A DNA stretch of 64,000 nt, taken from NCBI RefSeq assembly GCF_047971885.1, contig NZ_JBKEAE010000021.1, forward strand, positions 19,171 through 83,170, in the 5' to 3' direction. The stretch is from Tropicimonas sp047971885 (lineage in GTDB: Bacteria > Pseudomonadota > Alphaproteobacteria > Rhodobacterales > Rhodobacteraceae). The position numbers were made by a program, and so were the translations under genes. Below are positions 32,449 to 41,658 of this stretch, piece after piece. The notes beneath the pieces are model-generated. The model saw nothing but the letters and a program-made list of their open reading frames with translations. It was not told the origin of the DNA and searched no databases. The stretch's first letter is position 1; each line of letters begins with the position of its first letter.

Positions 32449-32835
32449 ATGACACGCCGGCTTGTTTCCACCGGCTCGCCCTTCGAGGCGCGCATCGGCT
32501 ATTCGCGTGCGGTGGTTTGCGACGGCTGGGTCTTTGTCGCCGGAACGACCGGCTACGATTATTCAACGATGATCATGCCCGAACGAATCGAGGAGCAATG
32601 CGCCAACGCGCTGAAGACGATCGAACGCGCGCTGAGAGAAGCCGGGGCGGGGCTCGACGATGTGGTTCGCATCCGCTACATCCTGCCCGATGCTGCGGAC
32701 TGGCCCGCCTGCTGGCCGATCACCAGCACGGCCTTTGCCCGTGCCCGCCCGGCCGCCACGATGATTGTCGCCGGTCTTCAGGAGCAGGAAATGAGAATCG
32801 AGATCGAGGTCACGGCGCGGATCCCCGGCGCCTGA
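32449..32835 (+). CDS. RidA family protein
   Basis: A 128-residue member of the RidA/YjgF/UK114 superfamily: SRAVVCDGWVFVAGTTGYD at the N-terminus, LREAGAGLDDVVRIRYILPD in the middle and AFARARPAATMIVAGLQEQEMRIEIEVTA at the end. The Arg in the RARPAAT block matches the position of the Arg that RidA uses to bind enamine/imine intermediates, so deaminase activity is possible, but the family has several subgroups and this looks like a Rid-type outside the archetype. GGGGAGG lies upstream of the ATG. It converges on the uxaA-type gene with a 28-bp gap. Confidence 0.88.
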   Translation: MTRRLVSTGSPFEARIGYSRAVVCDGWVFVAGTTGYDYSTMIMPERIEEQCANALKTIERALREAGAGLDDVVRIRYILPDAADWPACWPITSTAFARARPAATMIVAGLQEQEMRIEIEVTARIPGA

Positions 32836-32863
32836 GCAGCCACAGGCGCGGATCATCCGGCCG

Positions 32864-34387
32864 TCACATGACGGCGCCGATCTGCCATGGCACAAATTCG
32901 ACGCCACCGTAGCCCAGTTCCTCGCTCTTCGTTTTCTCGCCCGAAGCGACCCGCAGGAAAAGTTCGAACAGATCGCCGCCCTTGCTTTCGATGCTGTCCT
33001 GTCCGCTGATGATCGTGCCGCAGTTCACGTCCATGTCGCCCTCCAGCCGCGCGTACATTTCGCTGCTGGAGGCGACCTTGATACAGGGTGTCGGCATGTA
33101 GCCCGAGACCGAACCGCGCCCGGTGGTAAATACGATCAGGTTGGCGCCCGAAGCAATCTGGCCGGTGACCGAGCAGGGGTCGAAACCCGGGCTGTCCATG
33201 AAGACCAGCCCCGTCTTGTCTATCCTTTCGCCAAACAGGTAGACATCGGTCAGCGGGGCGGTGCCGCTTTTCGCCACGGCGCCGAGCGATTTTTCGAGGA
33301 TCGTCGTCAGCCCGCCGCGCTTGTTGCCGGGCGAGGGATTGTTATCCATCTCGCCGCCGTTGCGGGAGGTGTAATCCTCCCACCAGCGCACGCGGGCGAC
33401 GAGCTTTTCGCCGACCTCGGCGGAAACCGCGCGGCGTGTCAGCAGATGTTCGGCGCCATAGATTTCCGAGGTTTCGGACAGGATCGTCGTGCCGCCGTGG
33501 CGCACCACAAGGTCCGAGGCCGCGCCGAGCGCCGGGTTGGCGGTGATGCCCGACAGACCGTCAGAGCCGCCGCACTGCATGCCGACGACCAGTTTCGAAA
33601 CCGGCGCCGGCGCGCGTTCGGCGCGGTTGGCGATCGCGGCGATTCCGCGCAATTCCTCCAGTCCCCGGGCGACGGTCGCACGGGTGCCGCCCTCGTTCTG
33701 GATCGCCATGTAGCGCAGCGCGCCGTCAGCACGGATCGGCCGGCCATCGGCGAGGGCGGAAAGCTGCATCACCTCGCAGCCGAGGCCGACCAGAAGGATG
33801 CCACCGAAATTCGGCTGCCGGGCGTAGCCGGCAATGGTGCGGAACAGCGTATCATAGCCTTCACCCTTGCCGGACATGCCGCAGCCGGTGCCGTGGGCGA
33901 TGGGAACGATCCCGTCGACATTCGGCAGATCGTCGAGAAGTCCCGATTTTTCAGCCGCTTCGGCGATGAACTTCGCCACCGAACCCGAGCAGTTCACCGT
34001 GGTCAGGATACCGATGTAGTTGCGTGTTCCCACCTGGCCGTCGGCGCGATGATAGCCGAGAAAGCTGCGCTTGTCGGTTGGGGCGGGCAGGGGGCGGGCG
34101 GCGGTGCCGAAGGCGTAATCCTGCGTGTGCTCGCCCACACCCAGATTGTGGACATGCACATGTTCGCCCACCGCGATATCGGCTTTGGCCTGACCGATGA
34201 TCTGCCCGTAGCGGAGCACATTCTCGCCCTTCGAGATCGCGCGCGTCGCAATCTTGTGGCCGCGTGGGACCGGCTGGACCAGCGGCGCGTCCACGGCACC
34301 GATCTTTTGCCCCGCTTTCAGGTTGGTCAGGGCGACGACGACGTTGTCGTCGGGGTTGAGGCGGATCGCGTCGGCTTTGGGTGTCAT
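32864..34387 (-). CDS. Altronate/galactarate dehydratase family protein (UxaA/GarD-type)
   Basis: A 507-residue dehydratase of the UxaA/GarD superfamily, which removes water from sugar acids. The N-terminal SAF domain (residues 1-100: VVALTNLKAGQKIG, VPRGHKIATRAISKGENVLRYGQIIG, VHVHNLG) is followed by the catalytic part with YHRADGQVGTRNYIGIL, GTGCGM, GMQCGGSDGLSGITANPALG and the C-terminal FTTGRGSVSGYMPTPCIKVASSS. The match could be altronate dehydratase (uxaA) or D-galactarate dehydratase (garD); I cannot separate them. ATG 34387 has GGGAGG upstream. It is divergent from a GntR regulator across a strong dyad (34437-34468), so this regulator very probably controls it. Confidence 0.85.
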   Translation of the reverse strand: MTPKADAIRLNPDDNVVVALTNLKAGQKIGAVDAPLVQPVPRGHKIATRAISKGENVLRYGQIIGQAKADIAVGEHVHVHNLGVGEHTQDYAFGTAARPLPAPTDKRSFLGYHRADGQVGTRNYIGILTTVNCSGSVAKFIAEAAEKSGLLDDLPNVDGIVPIAHGTGCGMSGKGEGYDTLFRTIAGYARQPNFGGILLVGLGCEVMQLSALADGRPIRADGALRYMAIQNEGGTRATVARGLEELRGIAAIANRAERAPAPVSKLVVGMQCGGSDGLSGITANPALGAASDLVVRHGGTTILSETSEIYGAEHLLTRRAVSAEVGEKLVARVRWWEDYTSRNGGEMDNNPSPGNKRGGLTTILEKSLGAVAKSGTAPLTDVYLFGERIDKTGLVFMDSPGFDPCSVTGQIASGANLIVFTTGRGSVSGYMPTPCIKVASSSEMYARLEGDMDVNCGTIISGQDSIESKGGDLFELFLRVASGEKTKSEELGYGGVEFVPWQIGAVM

Positions 34388-34436
34388 TCCGTACCTCCCG
34401 GGGTGGCCATGCTGGCTGCCGATGATATCGCGGATC

Positions 34437-34468
34437 GTTAGCTTGACATGCAACATATGTCAACTAAC
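34437..34468. promoter_or_regulatory. Operator dyad between the UxaA-type gene and its GntR regulator
   Basis: An inverted repeat GTTAGCTTGACAT - GCAACAT - ATGTCAACTAAC, i.e. perfect 7-bp inner arms TTGACAT/ATGTCAA (34443-34449 and 34457-34463) extended by GTTAG/CTAAC with one extra base. It lies 50 bases from one start codon and 29 from the other, and includes TTGACA as a possible -35. This is the expected layout for autoregulation and coregulation by the adjacent GntR protein. Confidence 0.75.
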
Positions 34469-34496
34469 ATGCCAGTTCAGATGGCAAGGAGTCCGC

Positions 34497-35243
34497 ATGT
34501 CGAGCGCCGCAATCGAAAATACGGCCGACCAGACACCGCCGGTCGAGGCGCTGGCGAGCATCGAGGGGATGACCGGGCCGCTTTCGCAACGGGTCTATAC
34601 GGCGCTGCGAAAGGCGATCCTCGATCTGACCTTTCCGCCCGGCACCGTTTTGCGCAAGGCGGCGATCTGCGCCCGGTTCGGCGTGTCGCGTTCCCCGGTC
34701 GCCGAGGCGATCACGCTTCTCGGTGCGGAAGGGCTGGTCGAGGTGATCCCGCAATCGGCCACCCGCGTGGCACGGTTTTCGCTCGATGAAATTCGCGAAG
34801 AGTCCTTTCTGCGCGATGCCATCGAAACGACGGCGGCGGCGCGGGTCGCCGAAGGGCGGACCGACGACCAGCTTGCGCAACTGACCCGCAACCTGCGCCT
34901 TCAGGGACTGCTGGTCGAGGATCGCGATTATCCCGGCTTTCTCGAGGCCGACGAGGCGTTTCACACCCTGATCCTGTCATTCACCGGTTACCGCAAGGCG
35001 GTCGATCTGGCCGGGCAGCTTTCACTGAAGCTGCGGCGCGCGCGCCTGCTTATGATTCCGGACGAGGGCCGTGCCGCGGCGGCGCTTGCCGAGCATACCG
35101 CGATCGTCGATGCGATCCGGGCGGGTGACGGCGAGGCTGCAACCCGCGTCATGCGGCACCATCTGTCGCAACTGCTCGGCCAGATCGAGCCGCTTGAACG
35201 CGCCCACCCCGATTTCTTCCTTTCGCGCGGGGGAATTGGCTGA
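34497..35243 (+). CDS. GntR family transcriptional regulator (FCD type)
   Basis: A 248-residue regulator with an N-terminal winged helix-turn-helix (LSQRVYTALRKAILDLTFPPGTVLRKAAICARFGVSRSPVAEAITLLGAEGLVEVIPQSATRVA, about 28-95) and a C-terminal all-helical FCD effector domain (FLRDAIETTAAARVAEG, FLEADEAFHTLIL, and HTAIVDAIRAGDGEAATRVMRHHL with metal-binding His positions). FCD proteins sense small organic acids; a sugar-acid ligand is likely because the divergent gene is a sugar-acid dehydratase. ATG 34497 has AAGGAG upstream. It is followed after 196 bp by the sugar ABC importer. Confidence 0.92.
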   Translation: MSSAAIENTADQTPPVEALASIEGMTGPLSQRVYTALRKAILDLTFPPGTVLRKAAICARFGVSRSPVAEAITLLGAEGLVEVIPQSATRVARFSLDEIREESFLRDAIETTAAARVAEGRTDDQLAQLTRNLRLQGLLVEDRDYPGFLEADEAFHTLILSFTGYRKAVDLAGQLSLKLRRARLLMIPDEGRAAAALAEHTAIVDAIRAGDGEAATRVMRHHLSQLLGQIEPLERAHPDFFLSRGGIG

Positions 35244-35439
35244 CATGATGGCGGCATCGACGGTATCCTGCCGGGCCGGATAAACCGTGGATTGAAACAA
35301 TCCCATAACAACTCTCCCCACCGGGGCAGTAACCGCTGCGCCAAGAGTATTGGCCATGTTTGCAGCCCGAACGTCCATTTACCGACTCCCAAAAGTAATA
35401 CTTATTGCTGTGCGAGGAGATTTTCATTGGGAGGCTAAC

Positions 35440-36393
35440 ATGAAAACCATCTCTACCCTTCTTCTGTCCGCCATTGCGCTGACCCCCGTCGGCGCCCTTG
35501 CCGCAGACAAGACCATCGGCTTTTCGCAGATCGGTTCCGAATCCGGATGGCGCGCGGCCGAAACGACCGTGACCAAGCAGCAGGCCGAAGAGCGCGGCGT
35601 TGACCTCAAGTTTGCCGATGCCCAGCAGAAGCAGGAAAACCAGATCAAGGCGCTGCGCGGCTTCATCGCCCAGGGCGTCGACGCGATCTTCTTGGCGCCG
35701 GTTGTCGCCACCGGCTGGGATTCGGTTCTGGAAGAGGCGCAGGATGCCGAGATCCCGGTCATTCTGCTCGACCGCAAGATCGATGCGCCCGACGATCTCT
35801 ACATGACCGCCGTCACCTCCGACACCGTCTACGAGGGCGAGGTTGCCGGCAAGTGGCTGGTCGATACGCTGGGCGGCCGCGATTGCCGCGTGGTCGAGCT
35901 TCAGGGGACGACGGGTTCGTCGCCCGCCATCGATCGCAAGGCCGGCTTCGAAAAGGCCATCGCCGATGCCCCGAATGTCGAGATCGTGCGCAGCCAGACC
36001 GGCGATTTCACCCGCGCACAGGGCAAGGTCGTGATGGAAAGCTTCCTCAAGGCCGAAGGCGCCGGCAACATCTGCGCGCTTTACGCCCACAACGACGACA
36101 TGGCGGTGGGCGCCATCCAGGCGATCAAGGAAGCGGGTGCCAAACCGGGCGAGGATATCCTTGTCGTCGCCATCGACGCCGTGCCCGACATGCACCTTGC
36201 CATTGCCAACGGCGAAGCCAACGCCACGGTCGAACTGACGCCGGACATGGCCGGTCCCGCGTTCGACGTGCTCGATGCCTACTGGGCCGACGGGGCGATG
36301 CCCGAGAAATGGATCCAGACCGAATCGAAGCTCTTCACCTCGGCTGACGACAACCAGGCCATCTATGACATGAAGAAGGGCCTCGGCTACTGA
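35440..36393 (+). CDS. ytfQ: Galactofuranose-type ABC transporter substrate-binding protein
   Basis: A 317-residue periplasmic binding protein with signal peptide (1-21, ALA-ADK). It belongs to the ribose-binding PBP1 family and closely follows the YtfQ pattern: TIGFSQIGSESGWRAAETTVTKQQA, QENQIKALRGFIAQGVDAIFLAPVV, IPVILLDRKIDAPDDLY, EGEVAGKWLVDTL, VELQGTTGSSPAIDRKAGF, and ALYAHNDDMAVGAIQAIKEAG. E. coli YtfQ binds galactofuranose. It is the first gene of a four-gene importer. GGGAGG lies before the ATG. The 196-bp upstream gap must hold the promoter, but I see no clear -35/-10 pair. Confidence 0.88.
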   Translation: MKTISTLLLSAIALTPVGALAADKTIGFSQIGSESGWRAAETTVTKQQAEERGVDLKFADAQQKQENQIKALRGFIAQGVDAIFLAPVVATGWDSVLEEAQDAEIPVILLDRKIDAPDDLYMTAVTSDTVYEGEVAGKWLVDTLGGRDCRVVELQGTTGSSPAIDRKAGFEKAIADAPNVEIVRSQTGDFTRAQGKVVMESFLKAEGAGNICALYAHNDDMAVGAIQAIKEAGAKPGEDILVVAIDAVPDMHLAIANGEANATVELTPDMAGPAFDVLDAYWADGAMPEKWIQTESKLFTSADDNQAIYDMKKGLGY

Positions 36394-36483
36394 CCTTCTT
36401 CCCCGGGCTGCCGGGAATCTTCCGGTGGCCCGAACTGCCGCCGGCCCTCAGGGCCGGTGGCGCCCAGGAACCGGGAGGTAAAG

Positions 36484-37992
36484 ATGTCGAATCCGACTGC
36501 ACCCGTGCTGCAAGCGACGGGAATCAACAAGTTCTTCCCCGGGGCCATCGCGCTCGATCAGGTCGAACTGACGCTCTATCCCGGTGAGGTCCACGCCCTG
36601 CTGGGCGAAAACGGAGCCGGAAAATCCACCCTGATCAAATGCCTCACCGGCGCCTATCACCGCGACGGCGGGACGATCGTTCTGGATGGCCGGGAGGTCG
36701 ATCCGCGCGATCCGCTGCAGAGCCAGGAGCTGGGCATCGGCACGGTTTATCAGGAGGTCAACCTCATGCAGAACATGACCGTCGCCGACAACCTGTTTCT
36801 CGGCTGGCAGCCGACCCGCCACGGATTGCTGAACAAGCGCGAGATGATGCGGCGCTCGCACGAGATCCTGTCGGATTTCGGGCTGAAGATCGACCCGGGC
36901 CTGCTGCTGTCGAGCTATTCGATCGCCATCCAGCAGGTTATCGCCATCGCGCGCGCGGTCGAGATGTCGGGCAAGGTGCTGATCCTCGACGAACCGACCG
37001 CCAGTCTCGATCGCGAAGAAATCGAACTGGTGTTCTCGGTCGTTCGCAAGCTCAAGGCGCGCGGGCTGGCCATCGTCTTCATCACCCATTTCCTCGACCA
37101 GGTTTTTGCCATTTCCGACCGCGCCACGGTGCTGCGCAACGGACGGGTAGTGGGAACGCGCAGGCTGGCGGATGTCAGCCGGTCGGACATAGTGGAACTG
37201 ATGCTCGGGCGGCAGCTTGAAACCGTGACCCGCGACCGCAGCAAAAGTGTGCCCGGCAAGCTTCTGGCCCAGTTCAGCGGCTACGGCCGGCGCGGCACAC
37301 TGGAGCCGTTCGACCTCGACCTGCACGAAGGCGAGGTCGTCGGGCTGGCCGGGCTGCTCGGATCGGGCCGGACCGAGACGGCGAAGCTGATCTTCGGTGT
37401 CATCGCCGCCGATCAGGGCGAGGCGCGGCTGCGGGGCAAGCCGGTCAGGCTGACCAGCCCGCGCGCGGCGATCTCGCACCGTTTCGGGCTCTGCCCCGAA
37501 GACCGCAAGATCGACGGCATCGTCGGCGATCTTTCCGTGCGCGAGAACATCATCCTGTCGTTGCAGGCCCGGCAGGGCTGGACCCGGCCGCTTTCGCGCG
37601 GCCGGATCGACGCGCTGGTCGAGGAATACGTCAGGGCGCTCGATATCCGGCTGGCCAGCCCCGACATGCCGATCCGGCTGCTGTCGGGCGGAAACCAGCA
37701 AAAGGCGCTGCTTGCCCGCTGGCTGGCGACCGAACCCGAACTGCTGATTCTCGACGAGCCGACACGCGGCATCGATATCGGCGCACATGCCGAGATCATC
37801 GAACTGATCGAGCATCTGCGCGAGCGCGGCATGGCGCTGGTCGTTGCCTCGTCCGAGATGGAAGAGCTTGTCGCCTATTCGAACCGGATCGTCGTGCTGC
37901 GTGACAGGCGGCAGGTCGGCGAACTGAACGGCGATCAGATCAGCACCAGTGCCATCGTCAGCGCGATCACCCAGGAAGGAACGGCGGCATGA
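36484..37992 (+). CDS. ytfR: Sugar ABC transporter double ATPase (YtfR-like)
   Basis: A 502-residue protein with two ABC domains, as in sugar importers RbsA/MglA/YtfR. Domain 1 has Walker A GENGAGKS, Q-loop VYQEVNLMQNMT, Walker B LILDEPTASLD; domain 2 has LLGSGRTE as a degenerate P-loop, LCPEDRKIDGIVGDLSVRENI, and signature LSGGNQQKALLARWL with LILDEPTRGIDIG. Such degeneracy in one site is usual for the family. ATG 36484 has GGGAGGT upstream; the frame is open 9 codons further 5'. Its stop overlaps the first permease start (ATGA). Confidence 0.92.
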   Translation: MSNPTAPVLQATGINKFFPGAIALDQVELTLYPGEVHALLGENGAGKSTLIKCLTGAYHRDGGTIVLDGREVDPRDPLQSQELGIGTVYQEVNLMQNMTVADNLFLGWQPTRHGLLNKREMMRRSHEILSDFGLKIDPGLLLSSYSIAIQQVIAIARAVEMSGKVLILDEPTASLDREEIELVFSVVRKLKARGLAIVFITHFLDQVFAISDRATVLRNGRVVGTRRLADVSRSDIVELMLGRQLETVTRDRSKSVPGKLLAQFSGYGRRGTLEPFDLDLHEGEVVGLAGLLGSGRTETAKLIFGVIAADQGEARLRGKPVRLTSPRAAISHRFGLCPEDRKIDGIVGDLSVRENIILSLQARQGWTRPLSRGRIDALVEEYVRALDIRLASPDMPIRLLSGGNQQKALLARWLATEPELLILDEPTRGIDIGAHAEIIELIEHLRERGMALVVASSEMEELVAYSNRIVVLRDRRQVGELNGDQISTSAIVSAITQEGTAA

Positions 37993-39026
37993 CGCGGACA
38001 TTTCTCAGGCGCATCGCGCCGCAACTTCTGATCCTCGGCGTCGTTCTGCTGATGAATTTCGCGGTGTTTCCCGGTTTCTTCAGCATCGAGTTCCAGAACG
38101 GCCGGTTCTTCGGCAACCTGATCGACGTGCTGAACCGGGGTGCGCCGGTGGCGCTGCTGTCGATCGGCATGACGCTGATCATCGCGACCAAGGGGATCGA
38201 CCTGTCGGTCGGCGCCGTGATGGCCATCGCCGGCGCGGTGGCGGCCAGTGTCGTCACCGGCGGGGCGGGGTGGATCGCCGCCCTGCTGGCCGGGCTGGGC
38301 GCCGGCATTCTCTGCGGGCTGTGGAACGGGGTTCTTGTTTCCATCTTCCGCGTGCAACCCATCGTCGCCACGCTGGTGCTGATGGTTGCCGGGCGGGGAA
38401 TTGCCCAGCTCATCACCGAAGGCAAGATCATGACCTTCAACGACCCGGGCCTGATCCGGCTCGGGGCGGGAACGATCGCCGGCCTGCCGACCCCGGTGGT
38501 CATCTGGATCTGCGTCGGTGCGCTGGCGGCGCTGATCGTGCGCCGCACCGCGCTCGGCATGCTGATCGAGGCCATCGGCATCAACGAGACCGCCTCGCGC
38601 CTTGCCGGTATCAACTCGCGCGTGCTGCTGATGACGGTCTATGTCGTCTCGGGGCTCTGCGCGGCCACGGCGGGCATCATCGTCGCCGCCGATATCAAGG
38701 GGGCGGATGCGAATAACGCCGGCCTGTGGATGGAGCTTGACGCCATCCTCGCGGTGGTGATCGGCGGCAATTCGCTTCTGGGCGGGCGCTTCTCGATCGT
38801 CGCATCGCTGCTGGGGGCGCTCATCATCCAGTCGATCAACTCGGTGATCCTGATTTCCGGCATGCCGCCCGAGTTCAACCTCGTGATCAAGGCAATCATC
38901 ATCATCGTGATCCTCGTCCTGCAATCGCCGGCGGTGAAACACGCGCTCTATCTGATGCGCGCCTCGGCCGGGCCGGGCGCGCATGGCGCAGGCTCGAAAC
39001 CCGTAGCAAAGGAATCCCGGTCATGA
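37989..39026 (+). CDS. ytfT: Sugar ABC transporter permease (YtfT-like)
   Basis: A 345-residue inner-membrane permease of the RbsC/YtfT type with about eight to ten membrane segments. Family blocks: LLSIGMTLIIATKGIDLSVGAVMAIAGAV, the coupling region RRTALGMLIEAIGINETASRLAGI, and GLWMELDAILAVVIGGNSLLGGRFSI. It overlaps the ATPase gene by 4 bases (ATGA) and the second permease by 4 bases, so the operon is tightly coupled. Confidence 0.9.
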   Translation: MTRTFLRRIAPQLLILGVVLLMNFAVFPGFFSIEFQNGRFFGNLIDVLNRGAPVALLSIGMTLIIATKGIDLSVGAVMAIAGAVAASVVTGGAGWIAALLAGLGAGILCGLWNGVLVSIFRVQPIVATLVLMVAGRGIAQLITEGKIMTFNDPGLIRLGAGTIAGLPTPVVIWICVGALAALIVRRTALGMLIEAIGINETASRLAGINSRVLLMTVYVVSGLCAATAGIIVAADIKGADANNAGLWMELDAILAVVIGGNSLLGGRFSIVASLLGALIIQSINSVILISGMPPEFNLVIKAIIIIVILVLQSPAVKHALYLMRASAGPGAHGAGSKPVAKESRS

Positions 39027-40015
39027 TGAATTCGCCGCGTCTTCCTCTATACATCACCATGGCGACATTCGTGGTGGCCTATGCGATCTGTGCCTCGCAA
39101 TACCCCGCCATGCTGTCTACCCGGGTGATCGCGAACCTGCTGACCGACAACGCCTTTCTCGGCATCGCGGCGGTGGGGATGACCTTTGTCATCATCTCGG
39201 GCGGGATCGACCTGTCGGTCGGTTCGGTGATCGCCTTCACCGGCGTCTTCCTGGCGGTGATCCTGCGCGATACGCCGCTCCATCCGCTGCTGGCGTTCGT
39301 GCTGGTCCTGGCGATCACCATCGCCTTCGGGGCGGCGATGGGGGCGATCATTCACTACCTGGAAATGCCGCCCTTCATCGTCACGCTGTCGGGCATGTTC
39401 CTGATGCGCGGACTGGCCTATGTGCTGTCGACCGATTCGGTGCCGATCACGCATGAATTCTACGACACGCTGCAAGGGCTTTACTGGCGCGCGCCGGGCG
39501 GCGGTCGGTTCCGGCTGATCGGCGGGCTGATGATCCTGACCTTTCTGGCGGCAATGCTGGTGCTGCATCGCACGAAATTCGGTCAGTATGTCTATGCGAT
39601 CGGCGGCGGTGCGCAGACCTCTCGCCTGATGGGGGTTCCCATCGGCAGGACCACAATCGGCATTTACGCGATCTCGGGCGGGCTCGCCGGGCTGGCGGGG
39701 ATCGTCTATTCGCTCTACACCTCGGCGGGCTATTCGCTGTCGACGGTGGGGGTCGAGCTTGACGCGATCGCGGCGGTGGTGATCGGCGGAACGCTGCTGA
39801 CGGGCGGAACCGGTTTTGTCGCTGGCACATTCTTTGGCATATTGATCATGGGTCTGATCCAGACCTACATCGTGTTCGACGGGACACTTTCGAGCTGGTG
39901 GACCAAGATCGTCATTGGCGGGCTGCTGTTCGCCTTCATCATGCTGCAGAAAGGACTGAGTTGGGCAACGACCGCACGAAGAAGACCGGCGACGGAATTC
40001 GCAGTGCGATCATGA
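39023..40015 (+). CDS. yjfF: Sugar ABC transporter permease (YjfF-like)
   Basis: A 330-residue second permease, paralogous to YtfT. Blocks: FLGIAAVGMTFVIISGGIDLSVGSVIAFTGV, MPPFIVTLSGMFLMRGLAYVLS, RTKFGQYVYAIGGGAQTSRLMGVPIGR and VGVELDAIAAVVIGGTLLTGGTG. The two permeases probably form a heterodimer, as in the E. coli galactofuranose importer YtfQRT-YjfF; gene order here is the same. The stop overlaps the start of a GntR regulator gene (ATGA). Confidence 0.9.
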   Translation: MMNSPRLPLYITMATFVVAYAICASQYPAMLSTRVIANLLTDNAFLGIAAVGMTFVIISGGIDLSVGSVIAFTGVFLAVILRDTPLHPLLAFVLVLAITIAFGAAMGAIIHYLEMPPFIVTLSGMFLMRGLAYVLSTDSVPITHEFYDTLQGLYWRAPGGGRFRLIGGLMILTFLAAMLVLHRTKFGQYVYAIGGGAQTSRLMGVPIGRTTIGIYAISGGLAGLAGIVYSLYTSAGYSLSTVGVELDAIAAVVIGGTLLTGGTGFVAGTFFGILIMGLIQTYIVFDGTLSSWWTKIVIGGLLFAFIMLQKGLSWATTARRRPATEFAVRS

Positions 40016-40740
40016 AGTTCGCCGCGTCCGGCCGTCTCGACAGCCGGGCGCGCAACAACTCGGACGAGGTGGTGGAGCAACTGGGCATCGCCATCGTTGC
40101 CGGCGAATATCCCGCCGATACGCTGATCCCGCTCGATCCGGATCTGGAAGAGATCTTCGGCGTCTCGCGCACGGTGATCCGCGAGGCCAAGAAGACGCTG
40201 GTCGCCAAGGGGTTGCTGCAATCCAAGGCCAAGGTCGGCACACGCGTGCGGCCCGCCGCCGACTGGAGCATGTTCGACCCCGACGTGCTGCGCTGGCACA
40301 CGGTGACGCGCCGTTCGGACGGGTTCATCGACGACCTGTTCGAGATCCGGCTGATCCTCGAACCCGAGGCGGCCGCGATGCTGGCCGGCAAGCAGGATGC
40401 TGAAGGTATCGGCGCGCTGGCAATCCTCGCCGACAGGCTGGCCCGGACCGAGGGCTTGCGCGATTTCCTGACGCTCGATCTGGAGTTTCACAAGGCGATC
40501 CTGCGCGCCTCGGATAACCGCTTCATGCGGTCGCTGGGCGATCTGGTCGAGATCACCTACAATGTGCTGCTCAACCGGCTGGACCGGAAGGTATCGCCGA
40601 TGCAGGTCGGGTCGATGGCCGAGGATGCGGCCGGCAGCCACCGCAAGCTCGTGCAGGCGATCGGCGAGGGTGACGCCGCCGGCGCGCGCGCCGCCATGGT
40701 TGCGGTCATTCACGAGGCCAGGGCCCGGATGAAGGAATGA
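40012..40740 (+). CDS. GntR family regulator (FadR/FCD type) of the sugar importer
   Basis: A 242-residue regulator: winged HTH at about 18-85 (NSDEVVEQLGIAIVAGEYPADTLIPLDPDLEEIFGVSRTVIREAKKTLVAKGLLQSKAKVGTRVRP) and FCD domain with FEIRLILEPEAAAMLAG, LDLEFHKAILRASDN and HRKLVQAIGEGDAAGARAAM. It overlaps the permease gene by 4 bases and so belongs to the operon; such a regulator usually controls its own transporter. In Rhizobiales and Rhodobacterales relatives, FadR-type regulators of galactose/arabinose uptake have this layout. The ATG is taken at 40012; an in-frame TTG at 39961 is possible. Confidence 0.88.
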   Translation: MKFAASGRLDSRARNNSDEVVEQLGIAIVAGEYPADTLIPLDPDLEEIFGVSRTVIREAKKTLVAKGLLQSKAKVGTRVRPAADWSMFDPDVLRWHTVTRRSDGFIDDLFEIRLILEPEAAAMLAGKQDAEGIGALAILADRLARTEGLRDFLTLDLEFHKAILRASDNRFMRSLGDLVEITYNVLLNRLDRKVSPMQVGSMAEDAAGSHRKLVQAIGEGDAAGARAAMVAVIHEARARMKE

Positions 40741-40910
40741 TCCGGCCAATCATCTGATATTGAGATAGAAAACCCGGCAAGAGGTTGGCGATAACCCGCA
40801 AGCGGCGTGCGGAGGCTGGTTTGACGCGTTCATATTCCAGCCAAAGGGTGATACCGGGGTGGTGGCAGTCGAAAGCCCGCAAGTCCGGGCGGACTGTGGA
40901 GCAGACCCCG

Positions 40911-41534
40911 ATGTCATGCAGGACACTGAAAGAAACGGCAGTTGCGATCACTGCGGCGGCTTTTGTCGTGTCGCTGCTTGCCGGCGCGGCGGCGTCCGAG
41001 ACGCTGTTCACCAGCAGCGGGCAGGCTCTGACCGAGGGGGCGGGCGGCGCTGCGCTGGCGAAGCTCTACGTGGCGGCGCCGCTCGATGTGCTGGAACGGC
41101 AGGACGGCGCGGCGCATGTCGCGGTCAAGGGATGGGCGCGGGCGGGCGCTGAACGGGCGCTGTTCGCATTGCCGGGAAAATGGATTCTGCTGGCTGCGGT
41201 CGACAGGAACAGCGTTTCCCGCCTGCGCGAGATCGGCGAATGGACCGACCCCGAAACCTCGGTCATGTGGAAGCAGCTTGAACTGGATGGCTGGGTCGAC
41301 AGCACGATGACGGTCACCTCGGTCGAACCGATCTGGGACAAGGCGTGGGAGCTGTTTTCGACCCGCTGCACCGTGTGCCATGTGCGGCGCGTTCCCGAAC
41401 ACTACACCGCCAACCAGTGGGCCAGTCACCTCAAGGTGATGGGGCCGCGCACCGGCCTGCCCGAGGAAAGCCAGTCGCTCATCCTGACCTTTCTGCAGTA
41501 TCATGCCAGCGATACCACAGGGACCAATCCCTGA
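40911..41534 (+). CDS. Secreted monoheme c-type cytochrome (TorC C-terminal domain-like)
   Basis: A 207-residue protein with a signal peptide (about 1-32, AAA-SET). Residues 33-130 form an SH3-like region (LYVAAPLDVLERQDGAAHVAVKGWARA). The C-terminal part carries one heme site, CTVCH, in STRCTVCHVRRVPEHYTANQWASHLKVMG followed by LILTFLQYHASD. This end strongly resembles the C-terminal monoheme domain of TorC/TorY-type cytochromes that feed periplasmic TMAO/DMSO reductases, but no reductase gene is near. ATG 40911 is chosen as it starts the signal peptide. Function: periplasmic electron transfer, partner unknown. Confidence 0.8.
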   Translation: MSCRTLKETAVAITAAAFVVSLLAGAAASETLFTSSGQALTEGAGGAALAKLYVAAPLDVLERQDGAAHVAVKGWARAGAERALFALPGKWILLAAVDRNSVSRLREIGEWTDPETSVMWKQLELDGWVDSTMTVTSVEPIWDKAWELFSTRCTVCHVRRVPEHYTANQWASHLKVMGPRTGLPEESQSLILTFLQYHASDTTGTNP

Positions 41535-41658
41535 CCGGGTATGACCCATGCCGGCGACGCTCCCATGCAGGGCGGTTGGCAGCGGGCCGCAAAGGGTGTT
41601 CTAGTGCGGCGAACGCCATCATAATCCGCACCGTCGCGGTGCCCGTCAGGAGAACGAG

